A stretch of DNA of 64,000 nucleotides from Arthrobacter celericrescens. Lineage in GTDB: Bacteria; Actinomycetota; Actinomycetes; Actinomycetales; Micrococcaceae. The notes under the pieces were generated by a model. That model saw nothing but the letters and a program-made list of their open reading frames with translations, made no database searches and had not been told where the DNA came from. The first letter of the stretch is position 1. Each line of letters starts with the position of its first letter. Shown here piece after piece: positions 27,010 to 35,699 of the stretch. The stretch spans positions 1 through 64,000 of the forward strand of contig NZ_QYLP01000031.1 of the NCBI RefSeq assembly GCF_003614925.1, written 5' to 3'. The position numbers and the translations under genes were made by a program.

Positions 27010-27861
27010 ATGGAACCCACAACCGAGCTGGTTTACGACGTATTTGTCTCCGGCACCCTGCCTCAAACAGGACGAGGGACACTTCCCAACGGTGACCCCC
27101 GCATCTGGTCCCCGCTGTCCTCCACGCTGATCTCCGGACAGGAGAACGCGGTGCTGGTTGACCCTCCGATGACGGTTGACCAGACAACGAGGGTCGGGGA
27201 CTGGATCGAAGCCTCAGGGAAGACACTTAGCCACATCTACATCACCCACGGCCACGGCGACCACTGGTTCGGCGCAGGTCCCTTGGTCGAACGGTTTCCG
27301 GGGGTCACGGTACTGGCAACCCCGGGCACGCTCCAGGAAATGGCCATGCACGGCTCCTCGGAGTTCCGTTCCTCCTTCTGGGACTCGATCTTCCCGGACC
27401 AGATTCCGCCCACCACAACAGTGACTCAGCCAGTGGACAATGGCTCGTTTGAACTGGAGGGCAATGAACTGCAGATCATTGAAGTGGGCCATACCGACAC
27501 CGACAACACCACCATGCTCTTCGTTCCCGCCATCGGGCTTCTGGTAGCCGGGGACGCCGTCTATAACGGGGTCCACCCCTACCTGACCGAGTCCCAGGAC
27601 GGGGGTCTCGAAGCCTGGATGCGGGCGATTGATATCGCTGAGAGCCTGGAGCCGAAGTTCGTTGTGGCCGGGCACAAGAATCCCGCATTGCCCGATCTGC
27701 CCGGACAGATCCAGGAGACCCGAAGGTACCTTTTGGACGCATCAAAGCTCCTGGCCGAGGAACCGACGCCGGAGGAGTTCTTCTCCGCAATGCTTGCCCT
27801 TCATCCTGACCGGATAAACCCCGGTGCGTTGTGGGGTGCGGCCATGAAACTGCTCAGTTGA
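27010..27861 (+). CDS. MBL-fold metallo-hydrolase
   Basis: A 283-residue metallo-beta-lactamase-fold hydrolase with the zinc motif THGHGDHWF and later ligands in HTDTDN, AGDAVYN and AGHKNP. Such proteins open lactones, thioesters or lactams. It is paralogous to 34610-35527. The ATG at 27010 is favoured because AGGGAAG lies 11 bases upstream; a GTG at 26998 is too close to it. It follows the hydrolase gene by about 33 bp, so the two form an operon. Confidence 0.88.
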   Translation: MEPTTELVYDVFVSGTLPQTGRGTLPNGDPRIWSPLSSTLISGQENAVLVDPPMTVDQTTRVGDWIEASGKTLSHIYITHGHGDHWFGAGPLVERFPGVTVLATPGTLQEMAMHGSSEFRSSFWDSIFPDQIPPTTTVTQPVDNGSFELEGNELQIIEVGHTDTDNTTMLFVPAIGLLVAGDAVYNGVHPYLTESQDGGLEAWMRAIDIAESLEPKFVVAGHKNPALPDLPGQIQETRRYLLDASKLLAEEPTPEEFFSAMLALHPDRINPGALWGAAMKLLS

Positions 27862-28910
27862 CCAGCAGACAGGCGCCCACGATAGGGAGCGTTGCGACGG
27901 CTTCGGAAGCGCGGTTGCCCGGTCTCGTCACTGAACCACCGCCTCCCCAGCGTGAACCTCCTGCAAAGCCTCCGACGCACCCCTTCAACCTGTTCGCCAT
28001 TCCCCTGGGCATCGCGGGGCTGGGAGGCGCCTGGCAGGCGGGCCGCTTGACGCTTCACGCCCCTGCGTGGCCAGCGGAGGTCTTTTACGGGGTCAGTGCC
28101 GGCATCTGGTCCGTCCTGCTTCTCCGGTACCTGGCAAACAGTTTCCGATACGGGTCCAAGGGACACTTCGACAAAGAACTGCGACACCCCGGAAACGGCC
28201 CGTCTGTATCCTTCATTCCCCTGGTGGGCATCCTCCTGAGCAGTCACTACATCGAATACAACAAGGTGTTCTGGTCCGTGCTGTGCCTGTGCTTCGTCAT
28301 CGGTCTCACGCTGCTCGGAGCAAGACTCCTGGCCCAATGGGTGACCGGCGGAGTGACCCTGGAATGGGTCCACCCGGGTTACCTGCTTCCCGTTGCCGCA
28401 GGTCCCTTCATCGCCAGCATCGGCTTCTCCACCATGGGTTGGCCCCAAGCGGCGATCGCTGCGTGGGGAACCGGCGCTTTTTTCTGGCTGGTGATTGGAA
28501 CGGTGGTGACGGTGCGCTTCATGGCGGGGATTCAGATGCCGGACGAGTTGAAGCCCGTCCTGGCCGCGTATGTGGCCGCCCCCGCAACGGCCTGCGTCGC
28601 CTGGATAGTCATCCGCCCGGAGGGTGCCGGAATCATCCAGACAGGACTCACGGGGATCCTCCTCATGATGATTTTGATGCAGGTCGTTCTGATTCCCCAG
28701 TACGCCAGACTGCCGTTTTCGCTGACGTTCTGGATCTTCACCTTTCCGGTGTCAACGTCGGCGAACTATGGCATCAAGTGGCTCAGGACCGTCGACGTCG
28801 CCGGCTCGGAACTCATTTCCTGGGGCCTCTTGGGCGTTGCTACGGCCTTTGTTCTTGGTACCGGAATACGGACGCTCATCTACGGTTCGCCAGCCAAGAA
28901 GCCGCGCTGA
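27831..28910 (+). CDS. TDT/SLAC1-family transporter (TehA-like)
   Basis: A 359-residue integral membrane protein with about ten hydrophobic segments and the gene-family phrases NLFAIPLGIAGLGGAWQAG and GPFIASIGFSTMG. The family includes TehA, SLAC1-type anion channels and C4-dicarboxylate carriers, so an acid importer or exporter is likely in this catabolic setting. The GTG at 27831 lies 31 bases inside the MBL gene; the true start may be the TTG at 27858 or later. Confidence 0.82.
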   Translation: MGCGHETAQLTSRQAPTIGSVATASEARLPGLVTEPPPPQREPPAKPPTHPFNLFAIPLGIAGLGGAWQAGRLTLHAPAWPAEVFYGVSAGIWSVLLLRYLANSFRYGSKGHFDKELRHPGNGPSVSFIPLVGILLSSHYIEYNKVFWSVLCLCFVIGLTLLGARLLAQWVTGGVTLEWVHPGYLLPVAAGPFIASIGFSTMGWPQAAIAAWGTGAFFWLVIGTVVTVRFMAGIQMPDELKPVLAAYVAAPATACVAWIVIRPEGAGIIQTGLTGILLMMILMQVVLIPQYARLPFSLTFWIFTFPVSTSANYGIKWLRTVDVAGSELISWGLLGVATAFVLGTGIRTLIYGSPAKKPR

Positions 28911-29277
28911 CGCTTCCGCGCGGCCGTAACAGCAAGTCCGCGCGGAGGCGCCCAACTGGATGTTCGACGTCGGGCCCTTGAGTTGTGGGAAACGATTGCG
29001 GCGTGCAGGGGCGGCAAGGAAGGACCTTCGGGTGGAGTGGGACTTGTAGAGAGTCCAGCTCCACTCGGAGGTCCTTTCCGCGTTCAGGGTACTCGTCAGC
29101 GGGGCATGACTGCGGCACGGGATAAATCGACCCCGGGCAGCTTTTGGTTCCGGGACGCCATTCGCTCTCCCGTCGGCACGTGCCGGAGGCGCTGCCCGCG
29201 AACTACGCCTGGAGGCGTGACAGTCCCCCCGCCCGGAAGTCACCGAACCTTCCCCTCCTGTTGAACCGGCAAACAGT
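28911..29277. other. Gap without a recognisable gene
   Basis: Between the convergent TDT and MFS genes. Open frames here are short, mutually overlapping and match no family. Only the terminator at its right end stands out. Confidence 0.5.
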
Positions 29278-29315
29278 CGAGCCACCTTGCTCCGGAGCAG
29301 GAGCAAGGTGGCTCG
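29278..29315. terminator. Bidirectional terminator between convergent genes
   Basis: A perfect 16 bp stem (CGAGCCACCTTGCTCC and complement) with a six-base loop, between the convergent TDT (plus) and MFS (minus) transcripts. Confidence 0.78.
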
Positions 29316-29384
29316 AATTGGTATGCAGGGTCGCTGCCGACAGGTAACCCGGTGACGATCAGCGTCCGTAGATGCAGCCCCTTC

Positions 29385-30770
29385 TTATGAGTCGGAACGT
29401 GAACGGCGGGTGCTCATCGCCTTGACTGTCCCCACGGCCGCGGCTCCCGCCAGGAGCGGAATAGCCAGGGCGAAGAAGATCTGGTCCACGCCCCATCCCG
29501 CACCCAGCATCACGCCACCCAACAGACCGCTGACGATGGAGCCGGCCTTGCCGAAGCTGTGCATCCATGACACGCCGGTTGCGCGGGCTTCAGTGGGGAA
29601 AACCGATGTGCTCAGTGCGTTCATGCCGCTGTTGGCACCCACCAGCACAACGCCGATGGTGAAGCCCAGAACAAGCAGCAGGGGCAAGGTCAGGTTGACG
29701 GATGCAAGGATCCAAGCCGCTACAGCGGCCAGCGTGAAAGCGGCACCGAGGGATACATATTTGCCCAGCTTCTCCATGGCAAAACCGATAGCCAAGGCTC
29801 CGATCACACCACCGATGCCGAACATGGACACCACATTGCCGGTACCTGCGGCGTCGATATTGAGCTGCTTGACGATCAGCGGCAGGTAGTTAAGGAACAT
29901 ATAAACCACTGCGGCGCAGATGAAGTAGCAAAGCCAGATGAGCAGCGATACCACCACAAGTTTCTTGGACAGTACCGCCCTTACACCTCCAACCGGCTTT
30001 GCGGCGCCAGCCTGCGGTGCGCCCATCAGATCCACTGTGCTCATGTCAAAGCCGGGGATAACGGCACTCAGTACCTTCGTCACGTTTTCAGTCCGGCCTC
30101 CCCTTCGAATCATAAACACCGTTGATTCCGGAAGGCCCCACACCAGTGCGGGCAGGAGAATCAATGCCAGGACTGTTCCGGTTCCGAGCAGCCACTGCCA
30201 GCCCAGGGTGGGAAGAATGGTGGATGCCAGGAAGCCGGTGATGACTGTCCCCAACGGGAAACCGGTGAACGTGATGGCCACAATGGCGGCCTTACGCTTT
30301 TCAGGCGCGAACTCGGCAACGAGCGTGATGACCAGGGGCATCACAGCTCCGAGGAACAAGCATGCCACCACCCGGAAGATTCCCAACGTGAGGTCGTTTT
30401 GTGCCAGGGCACCGCCTAAGGTGGCCAGCCCGAATCCTGCCGTGCCTACGATAATCGGGAGCCTTCGGCCGATCTGGTCCGATAGCGGGCCGGCAACCAT
30501 TGAACCGACGGTGAGGCCCACAACTCCCAGCGTCACCATGGTGGTGACTGTTGCCAGGGAGGTAGCCCACTGGGTGACTATTTGTGGGTAAATGAATCCC
30601 CACAGGCCGATTTCAACTCCTTCCAGGGTCATGGTCAGGAACCCGAGCAGGATGATTACGCGTCTCCTGTTGCCAAGTGGCGCTTCATTGAGTATTTCCT
30701 GAACGGTCAAACGGGAGGATCCCGGGGTCCTGAGGCTGGTCATCTTTGACGCCTCGTTGGCAATTGCCAT
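29385..30770 (-). CDS. MFS transporter, aromatic acid:H+ symporter-like
   Basis: A 461-residue twelve-segment transporter. The N-terminal block RVIILLGFLTMTLEGVEIGLWGFIYPQI and the GPLSDQIGRR loop fit the AAHS group that imports benzoate-type and other organic acids. A cytoplasmic leader with LTVQEILNEAPLG is typical of this group. AAAGGCG lies before the ATG. It is monocistronic and probably supplies the nearby catabolic enzymes. Confidence 0.88.
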   Translation of the reverse strand: MAIANEASKMTSLRTPGSSRLTVQEILNEAPLGNRRRVIILLGFLTMTLEGVEIGLWGFIYPQIVTQWATSLATVTTMVTLGVVGLTVGSMVAGPLSDQIGRRLPIIVGTAGFGLATLGGALAQNDLTLGIFRVVACLFLGAVMPLVITLVAEFAPEKRKAAIVAITFTGFPLGTVITGFLASTILPTLGWQWLLGTGTVLALILLPALVWGLPESTVFMIRRGGRTENVTKVLSAVIPGFDMSTVDLMGAPQAGAAKPVGGVRAVLSKKLVVVSLLIWLCYFICAAVVYMFLNYLPLIVKQLNIDAAGTGNVVSMFGIGGVIGALAIGFAMEKLGKYVSLGAAFTLAAVAAWILASVNLTLPLLLVLGFTIGVVLVGANSGMNALSTSVFPTEARATGVSWMHSFGKAGSIVSGLLGGVMLGAGWGVDQIFFALAIPLLAGAAAVGTVKAMSTRRSRSDS

Positions 30771-31003
30771 GTAGTTCGCCTTTCTAATGCACGCCGTCGT
30801 TGGCGTGCGTGAGCTGATGCGAAGCTCGTAGTGCTCGTGGATCGGGGCACGCAGTCTTCCGTGGGAGATTACCGTCTAGGTTGTTCACTTGCGCCGTGCT
30901 CATGGCAACCGAACCCTAAAGTGTGATCGGGGACACAAGATGAACTCTGCGATTGAAAGAAGCTTAGGCTATACGACTCTTTCAAGCAATGGTTTTTCGG
31001 TAC

Positions 31004-31834
31004 TCAATCTGCTGGCCTTACCGTCCGGGAGACGGCTTCGACCCGCTGCGCCTTCAGCCAGTCACTGATCACACTCCAGGACTCTTCCCAGCCGCCGTCG
31101 AGCATCATGTCATGTCCGATCCCGGCGAGTTCCCGCACATCGGCGCCGTAGCGCCGCGCGGTTACGCGCGCTGACCGCACTGGCACCATTCGGTCGTGCT
31201 TGCTGTAAACGGACAGAAGTGGATATTCAGACTTCATCCTCGCCGGAAGGTGGAAAAGCAGTTGGTACTGGACCCAGGGCGACTCGCCGCAAAGGGATCG
31301 GGAAATCTCCCCCGCCTCTTCAGTGCCCATTCGCTCGAACAACATGTCCGGCGGCAGCCGAATGCTTCGACCCGCGAGAAACCGCATCGCTTGCCAGGGA
31401 TGGCTTCTCAGCACCGAAAAAACCGTCCCGAAGGCCGGACCGGAAGTGATGGAGCCAACAAGGACGCCCGCGCTCACCTTCGCCGGCTGCAGCGCCAACA
31501 CGCGCTGCACCAGCAGGCCACCGAGCGAGTGACCAACTAAGACGAGCTCATCAGCATCGACAGCCTCGACCGCGCGAAGGACGTCTTCAACATAATCCTT
31601 CAGCCGCGCCGAACGGAGGCTTCCTCCGCTGCCGCCGTGACCCCTGAGCGAGACCGCGTACGCCGCATAGCCATCCTCGGAGGCTGCGTGCATCCAGTTG
31701 TGCCAGCACGTGGCGTCATGGCCGAGGCCATGCACAAAAAGAAAAGCAGAACGGGGTCGGATCCCGCCCGGAGGGCCGGACGCGAGAATCTCGAGTTGAA
31801 CATTGCTACCGGGGTTAAACATCATCGTTTCCAC
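31004..31834 (-). CDS. Alpha/beta hydrolase (GHSLGG type)
   Basis: A 276-residue serine hydrolase with HGLGHD oxyanion residues, nucleophile Ser103 in GHSLGG, an Asp in SKHDRMVPV and His in GIGHDMML. It is unrelated in detail to the two GSS-type hydrolases nearby and resembles monoacylglycerol lipase or ring-cleavage hydrolases. The GTG at 31834 is weakly supported; ATG at 31825 or 31822 are alternatives. It stands alone on the minus strand after the AAHS transporter. Confidence 0.85.
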   Translation of the reverse strand: METMMFNPGSNVQLEILASGPPGGIRPRSAFLFVHGLGHDATCWHNWMHAASEDGYAAYAVSLRGHGGSGGSLRSARLKDYVEDVLRAVEAVDADELVLVGHSLGGLLVQRVLALQPAKVSAGVLVGSITSGPAFGTVFSVLRSHPWQAMRFLAGRSIRLPPDMLFERMGTEEAGEISRSLCGESPWVQYQLLFHLPARMKSEYPLLSVYSKHDRMVPVRSARVTARRYGADVRELAGIGHDMMLDGGWEESWSVISDWLKAQRVEAVSRTVRPAD

Positions 31835-31980
31835 AGCAGCTGAACCTATCAGAGAGTGACAGAAGTAACAATAGTTTGCTTATGTCTACGGGCATCCTGC
31901 CGGGCCATGGCATGCTCAGCACCATTTCATCAGCGACATCCGCAATATCGCACCTATCTGGTTCTTCCCTGCCGCAAGCA

Positions 31981-32014
31981 AAAATGCTCGACCGGGAACC
32001 CGGCCGAGCATTTT
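31981..32014. terminator. Terminator after tautomerase copy 1
   Basis: An almost perfect stem from AAAATGCTCG-A-CCGGG and CCCGG-C-CGAGCATTTT around an AA loop. Because the arms begin and end with A/T runs it can act in both directions. Confidence 0.72.
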
Positions 32015-32077
32015 GCCTGAACTGTTAGTGATTCCCGAGCAGGCGATGTTGCAGGAACCTGCTTGGAAATCGGCTGC

Positions 32078-32572
32078 TCAGTAATAGGGAACGGGACGGT
32101 TTTCTTTGCGCCAGAGCTCTTCGAACTCGGACCATCCAGGTGGCGGAACGAGGCCTTGAACCCGCCAAAGGTCTTCAGGAGTTTCGTCGACGTGAATCTC
32201 CCAGTCGTAGCCGCGCTCTTTTACGAACGGCACAAGGACCTCCTCTACCTTCTCGTGGAAGTCTGCCCGGATCTGTTCCGAGGTCAAGCTTCCGAGGGCG
32301 ATTCCGTTGACCATCGTTTTCTTGTGCGTGTGGTGCTCGATGTAGTCAACTGTTTTACGGGCAATGTGGTCAAGGCGGATTCGTATGAAATTGTTCGCCG
32401 CTTCGCCTCCGACGTAGATGCTGTTGCGGGGCATCTCGTGAAAGACGACGACGACGTAAAACTTCGGCAGATCGACCAAATCGTAGTAGATCGACGTTAT
32501 TCCTTGAGTCAACGCCTCCTTGTCCTCATCGGTAAAAGCGTCCTCGGGTGTGTAAATCTCCCAGAATGGCAT
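32078..32572 (-). CDS. Tautomerase-superfamily protein (cis-CaaD-like), copy 1
   Basis: A 164-residue member of the 4-oxalocrotonate tautomerase superfamily. The start at 32572 is fixed by a strong GGAGAAGGAGGAG upstream and by the mature N-terminal proline (MPFWEIY), the catalytic base of the superfamily. Its length is close to fused-domain cis-3-chloroacrylate dehalogenase-like proteins. The RIRLDHIAR stretch is near the position of the active-site arginines and HVDETPEDLW near the catalytic glutamate; residue 28 (after Met removal) is Tyr where cis-CaaD has His. The reaction may be tautomerisation or hydration of an unsaturated acid. A close paralogue lies at 33835-34302. Confidence 0.85.
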   Translation of the reverse strand: MPFWEIYTPEDAFTDEDKEALTQGITSIYYDLVDLPKFYVVVVFHEMPRNSIYVGGEAANNFIRIRLDHIARKTVDYIEHHTHKKTMVNGIALGSLTSEQIRADFHEKVEEVLVPFVKERGYDWEIHVDETPEDLWRVQGLVPPPGWSEFEELWRKENRPVPYY

Positions 32573-32732
32573 TCCAGGCTCCTCCTTCTCCTTTGTAGGT
32601 GTTGCATGGGTGACCGTGGACCCCGTCGCAGGCTTAGCAGCGCTGCAATCGTGATCTTCATCACCGTAGAGCCGCTCGTGACTGCCGGATTGGGACCAGG
32701 GCGTCAAGGTGATGTACAACTGCGCCTCGTTG
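32573..32732 (-). promoter_or_regulatory. Conserved leader of tautomerase copy 1
   Basis: This ~160 bp untranslated leader matches 34303-34462 closely, including long identical runs around the CCGTAGAGCCGCTCGTG word and the double ribosome-site tract. An in-frame translation is possible but the differences between copies change amino acids freely, so it is more likely control DNA duplicated with the gene. Confidence 0.55.
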
Positions 32733-32810
32733 TACGGTGCGCGGTTCAGGCGCACTCCGGCCAAGTCCAGTTGCGTGGTTTAACGCGGAGGCTGCGTGAT
32801 CTACTAATGC

Positions 32811-33773
32811 CTATCCAGCGCCAACCTCTGCTGGAACAGCGGCCATTGAGGGGAACTCTTCGCCATCGCGCAGGTGCTCCAAGAACCAGGAAGTAGCGGC
32901 TTCGCTGGATTGCTCGAAGTGGTCCGTGTAGGTGTCGAAGTGGCCGCCTTCATGGACGAGAACCTGCTTCGGATGACGCGCGGACTCGAATGCTGCCAGC
33001 TGGACTTCCGGGAAGGTGCAGGTATCAGCCCGACCCACGATCATCAGCAAGGGCTTCGGTGCCAAGTGAGGAATCCATCCGGCTGGTTCGAACTCCAGCA
33101 AGTGGGCTACCGATCGTAGCGTCACCTCGTTGCTCCACGACGGCGAATCCTGGAGAGCGAAGTCGATAAAGTCCTGCTCAACGCTCGGAGGAAGGGCACA
33201 GAGCGTGTTGGGGTCCGACGAGAAGACCGGAATCATTTCAGGCGCTTCTCCGGCGATGCGGCCGCGGCGGTCTGCCGCGAGGCGCCGTTCGAGTTCGGCT
33301 CTCTGCTCAACGCTGAACATCTGCCGGCTGTTCAAGTGCCCGCTTACCTGCGGAATCTGGGCAACGACACAACGGACCCTGTGGTCGTTGGCGCCGATCA
33401 CCATGGCGAGCCCTCCTGCAAAGCTGGATCCCCAGAGACCAACTCCGGTCGCGGCGTCAACCTCGGGAAGTTCTGTAGCTTGCGTGATCACGTCCCGCCA
33501 GTCCGCCATCTGGACATAGGGGTCAACCTCATGGCGGAGCTTGCCCTCTGAGGTGCCAAAGCCTCGGTGGTCGTAGACAATGACGGTGAAACCGGATGCC
33601 GCGAAGGCCGCCGCGTAGTGGTCGATGTGCTCTTTTATCCCGCCGAATCCATGGGCCATGACGATGCAGGGGGCGGCCACGTTCGGTTCTGCATGTAGAT
33701 AGCCACGAAGAACGGTTCCGTCCTCTGTCTTGAATTCAATATCTCTTCTCACGAATGCTTCACTATTTTTCAC
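32811..33773 (-). CDS. Alpha/beta hydrolase, paralogue of the 26 kb hydrolase
   Basis: A 320-residue serine hydrolase with DHRGFGTSEG, nucleophile region GLWGSSFAGG (Ser117) and a C-terminal EGGHFDTY. It aligns with the hydrolase at 26083-26976 along its length. The GTG at 33773 is chosen because AGGAAA lies six bases upstream; longer frames would run into the tautomerase copy 2 gene. It lies between the two tautomerase copies, all on the minus strand, so the three probably form one functional unit. Confidence 0.87.
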   Translation of the reverse strand: MKNSEAFVRRDIEFKTEDGTVLRGYLHAEPNVAAPCIVMAHGFGGIKEHIDHYAAAFAASGFTVIVYDHRGFGTSEGKLRHEVDPYVQMADWRDVITQATELPEVDAATGVGLWGSSFAGGLAMVIGANDHRVRCVVAQIPQVSGHLNSRQMFSVEQRAELERRLAADRRGRIAGEAPEMIPVFSSDPNTLCALPPSVEQDFIDFALQDSPSWSNEVTLRSVAHLLEFEPAGWIPHLAPKPLLMIVGRADTCTFPEVQLAAFESARHPKQVLVHEGGHFDTYTDHFEQSSEAATSWFLEHLRDGEEFPSMAAVPAEVGAG

Positions 33774-33834
33774 AAGTGTTTCCTGATCTAACTCGTCGGC
33801 AGTTGGTGGGTCAGTCGCAGTCCTGTTGGCCTGC

Positions 33835-34302
33835 TCAGTAGTACGGGACGGGACGGTTCTCCTTGCGCCAGAGCCTCTCAAAGTCCGATTCTCCGGGTGG
33901 CGGGACGAGGCCTTGCACACGCCAAAGATCCTCAGGAGTTTCGTCGACGTGAATCTCCCAGTCGTAGCCGCGCTCTTTCACGAAGGGCGCCAGCATCTCC
34001 TCGGCCAGGTTGTGGAAGTACGCCCTAATCTGTTCGGTGGTGAAGCTTCCCGCGGGCATCCCATTCACGAGCATGTCCTCGTTCATGGCGCGGGCGATGT
34101 GGTCAACGCGGATGCGTATGAAGTTGTTTGCGGCTTCGCCTCCGACGTAGATGCTGTTGCGGGGCATCTTGTGGAACACGACCACTACGTAGAACTTCGG
34201 CAGATTAACCAATTCATAGATCGAGGTGATTTTCTCTGTCAGCGCTTCCTTGTCCTCATCGGTGAAAGCGTCCTCGGGTGTGTAAATCTCCCAGAATGGC
34301 AT
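33835..34302 (-). CDS. Tautomerase-superfamily protein (cis-CaaD-like), copy 2
   Basis: A 155-residue paralogue of 32078-32572, identical at both ends (MPFWEIYTPEDAFTDEDKEAL at the start; ENRPVPYY at the end) but missing nine residues in the central region, where copy 1 has DYIEHHTHKK. Pro1 and the HVDETPEDLW block are kept, and Tyr again replaces His at position 28. The same strong ribosome site and leader precede it. Retention of two diverged copies suggests heteromeric assembly or different substrates. Confidence 0.85.
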   Translation of the reverse strand: MPFWEIYTPEDAFTDEDKEALTEKITSIYELVNLPKFYVVVVFHKMPRNSIYVGGEAANNFIRIRVDHIARAMNEDMLVNGMPAGSFTTEQIRAYFHNLAEEMLAPFVKERGYDWEIHVDETPEDLWRVQGLVPPPGESDFERLWRKENRPVPYY

Positions 34303-34462
34303 TCCAGGCTCCTCCTTCTCCTTTGTAGGTTTTGCATGGTTGACGACGGACCCATTTGCAGGATTAGCAGCCCTGCAATCGTGATCTTCATCACCGTAGA
34401 GCCGCTCGTGGCTGCCGCATTGGGACCAGCGCGTCAAGGTGATGTACAACTGCGCCTCGTTG
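34303..34462 (-). promoter_or_regulatory. Conserved leader of tautomerase copy 2
   Basis: Duplicate of the 32573-32732 leader; similarity ends abruptly after TGCGCCTCGTTG in both copies, marking the duplication boundary. It lies in the divergent region shared with the MBL gene at 34610. Confidence 0.55.
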
Positions 34463-34609
34463 AATTGAACTGCCCCCTGCTCCTACGGCTGACCCTGGCG
34501 CACATATGCGACTGAGGGACGCGGTTTTCCTATGGGGACCTCGTTGTTCATCCGTAGCGTGGCAACTGTGGCGCCTCGTTCGGAGCCGCCAACCACTCTG
34601 GAGGTCATC

Positions 34610-35527
34610 ATGAGCAACAAAATCCGCTCCTCGAAGCTGAGCCCGCCGGTCCGTGCGACGGTCTACTGCGGCCGTTGGCCCGAGATCCCGGTCCGCGAGT
34701 TCCCCGGCATCCCAACTGGTACTTTCTCCCCCACCACGGCCACTCTTATCAGCGGCCCTACGGAGGCAATCCTCGTTGACGCGCTATTCCTCAAAGAGGA
34801 CGTCCAGGATCTCGGGGACCTGATCGAGCGCTCGGGAAAGAAACTCACCACGATCTACCTGACCCATGCGCATGCCGACCACTATCTGGGCTTTGGACCG
34901 CTCCTGGAGCGCTTCCCCGAAGCAAAAGCCGTGGCGCTTCCCCACGTAGTGGAGGCCATCAAGGAATCAATGGAGCAACAGCGGGTTCAGTGGGATCTGT
35001 TGTTCGGCGACGCCTGCGTGACGCCCGGGCCCCTTCCCGAGCCCCTTGAAGGCCACACACTGCATGTCGACGGGGCGCTGGTGGAGATCATTGAGGTGAA
35101 GCAGGCTGACATCAACCCAACCACCGTGGTCCATGTGCCCGACATCGGCCTTGTGGTGGCAGGCGACTCAATCTATAACGAAATCCATCCAATGCTCGGA
35201 CTCTCCACGCCGGCAGAATGGGAGGACTGGCTGGAAACAGTGGACCTTGTGGAGGGCCTCAATCCCCGGATGATCGTCAGTGGCCACCGACGGCCCGACG
35301 GTGATGACCATGCCGTCACTGACATGATCGCCACTACCCGGGCTTACATTAAGGATTTCGCTGCCGCCTATCAAAATGCCAAGGATGCCGAAGAGCTCAC
35401 CCGCGTCATGGTGGCCAAGTATCCGCATCACGGAAACCTGTGGACACTTCAGTTCTCTGCCCAGAGTGCGATAGCGCTCCGTGATTCCGATGAACTCCTC
35501 GTAAGTGCCGGGACAGAGGTGAACTAG
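34610..35527 (+). CDS. MBL-fold metallo-hydrolase, paralogue of the 27 kb MBL gene
   Basis: A 305-residue MBL-fold protein with THAHADHYLG (zinc site), AGDSIYN and SGHRRPD. It shares the layout IIEV...GLVVAGDSIYNEIHP...P.MIVSGH with the enzyme at 27010-27861. ATG 34610 is preceded by GGAGG at six bases; the open frame upstream lacks a ribosome site. Transcribed divergently from tautomerase copy 2. Likely a lactone or thioester hydrolase. Confidence 0.88.
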   Translation: MSNKIRSSKLSPPVRATVYCGRWPEIPVREFPGIPTGTFSPTTATLISGPTEAILVDALFLKEDVQDLGDLIERSGKKLTTIYLTHAHADHYLGFGPLLERFPEAKAVALPHVVEAIKESMEQQRVQWDLLFGDACVTPGPLPEPLEGHTLHVDGALVEIIEVKQADINPTTVVHVPDIGLVVAGDSIYNEIHPMLGLSTPAEWEDWLETVDLVEGLNPRMIVSGHRRPDGDDHAVTDMIATTRAYIKDFAAAYQNAKDAEELTRVMVAKYPHHGNLWTLQFSAQSAIALRDSDELLVSAGTEVN

Positions 35528-35699
35528 TTACTGTTCTTCTCCTGCGATGGTGAAATAAAGCCCCATAGCCTCTTCCTTAACATAGTCATTCAACTTATGG
35601 TTATGTCGGCGCCATGATGGAGGTCCGAAGGTTCATCCATCGGGTTCGAGGCTACCGTGCGTACCTTGGAACGTCCCGCCCAGTGGGGCGAAGTGAAAC

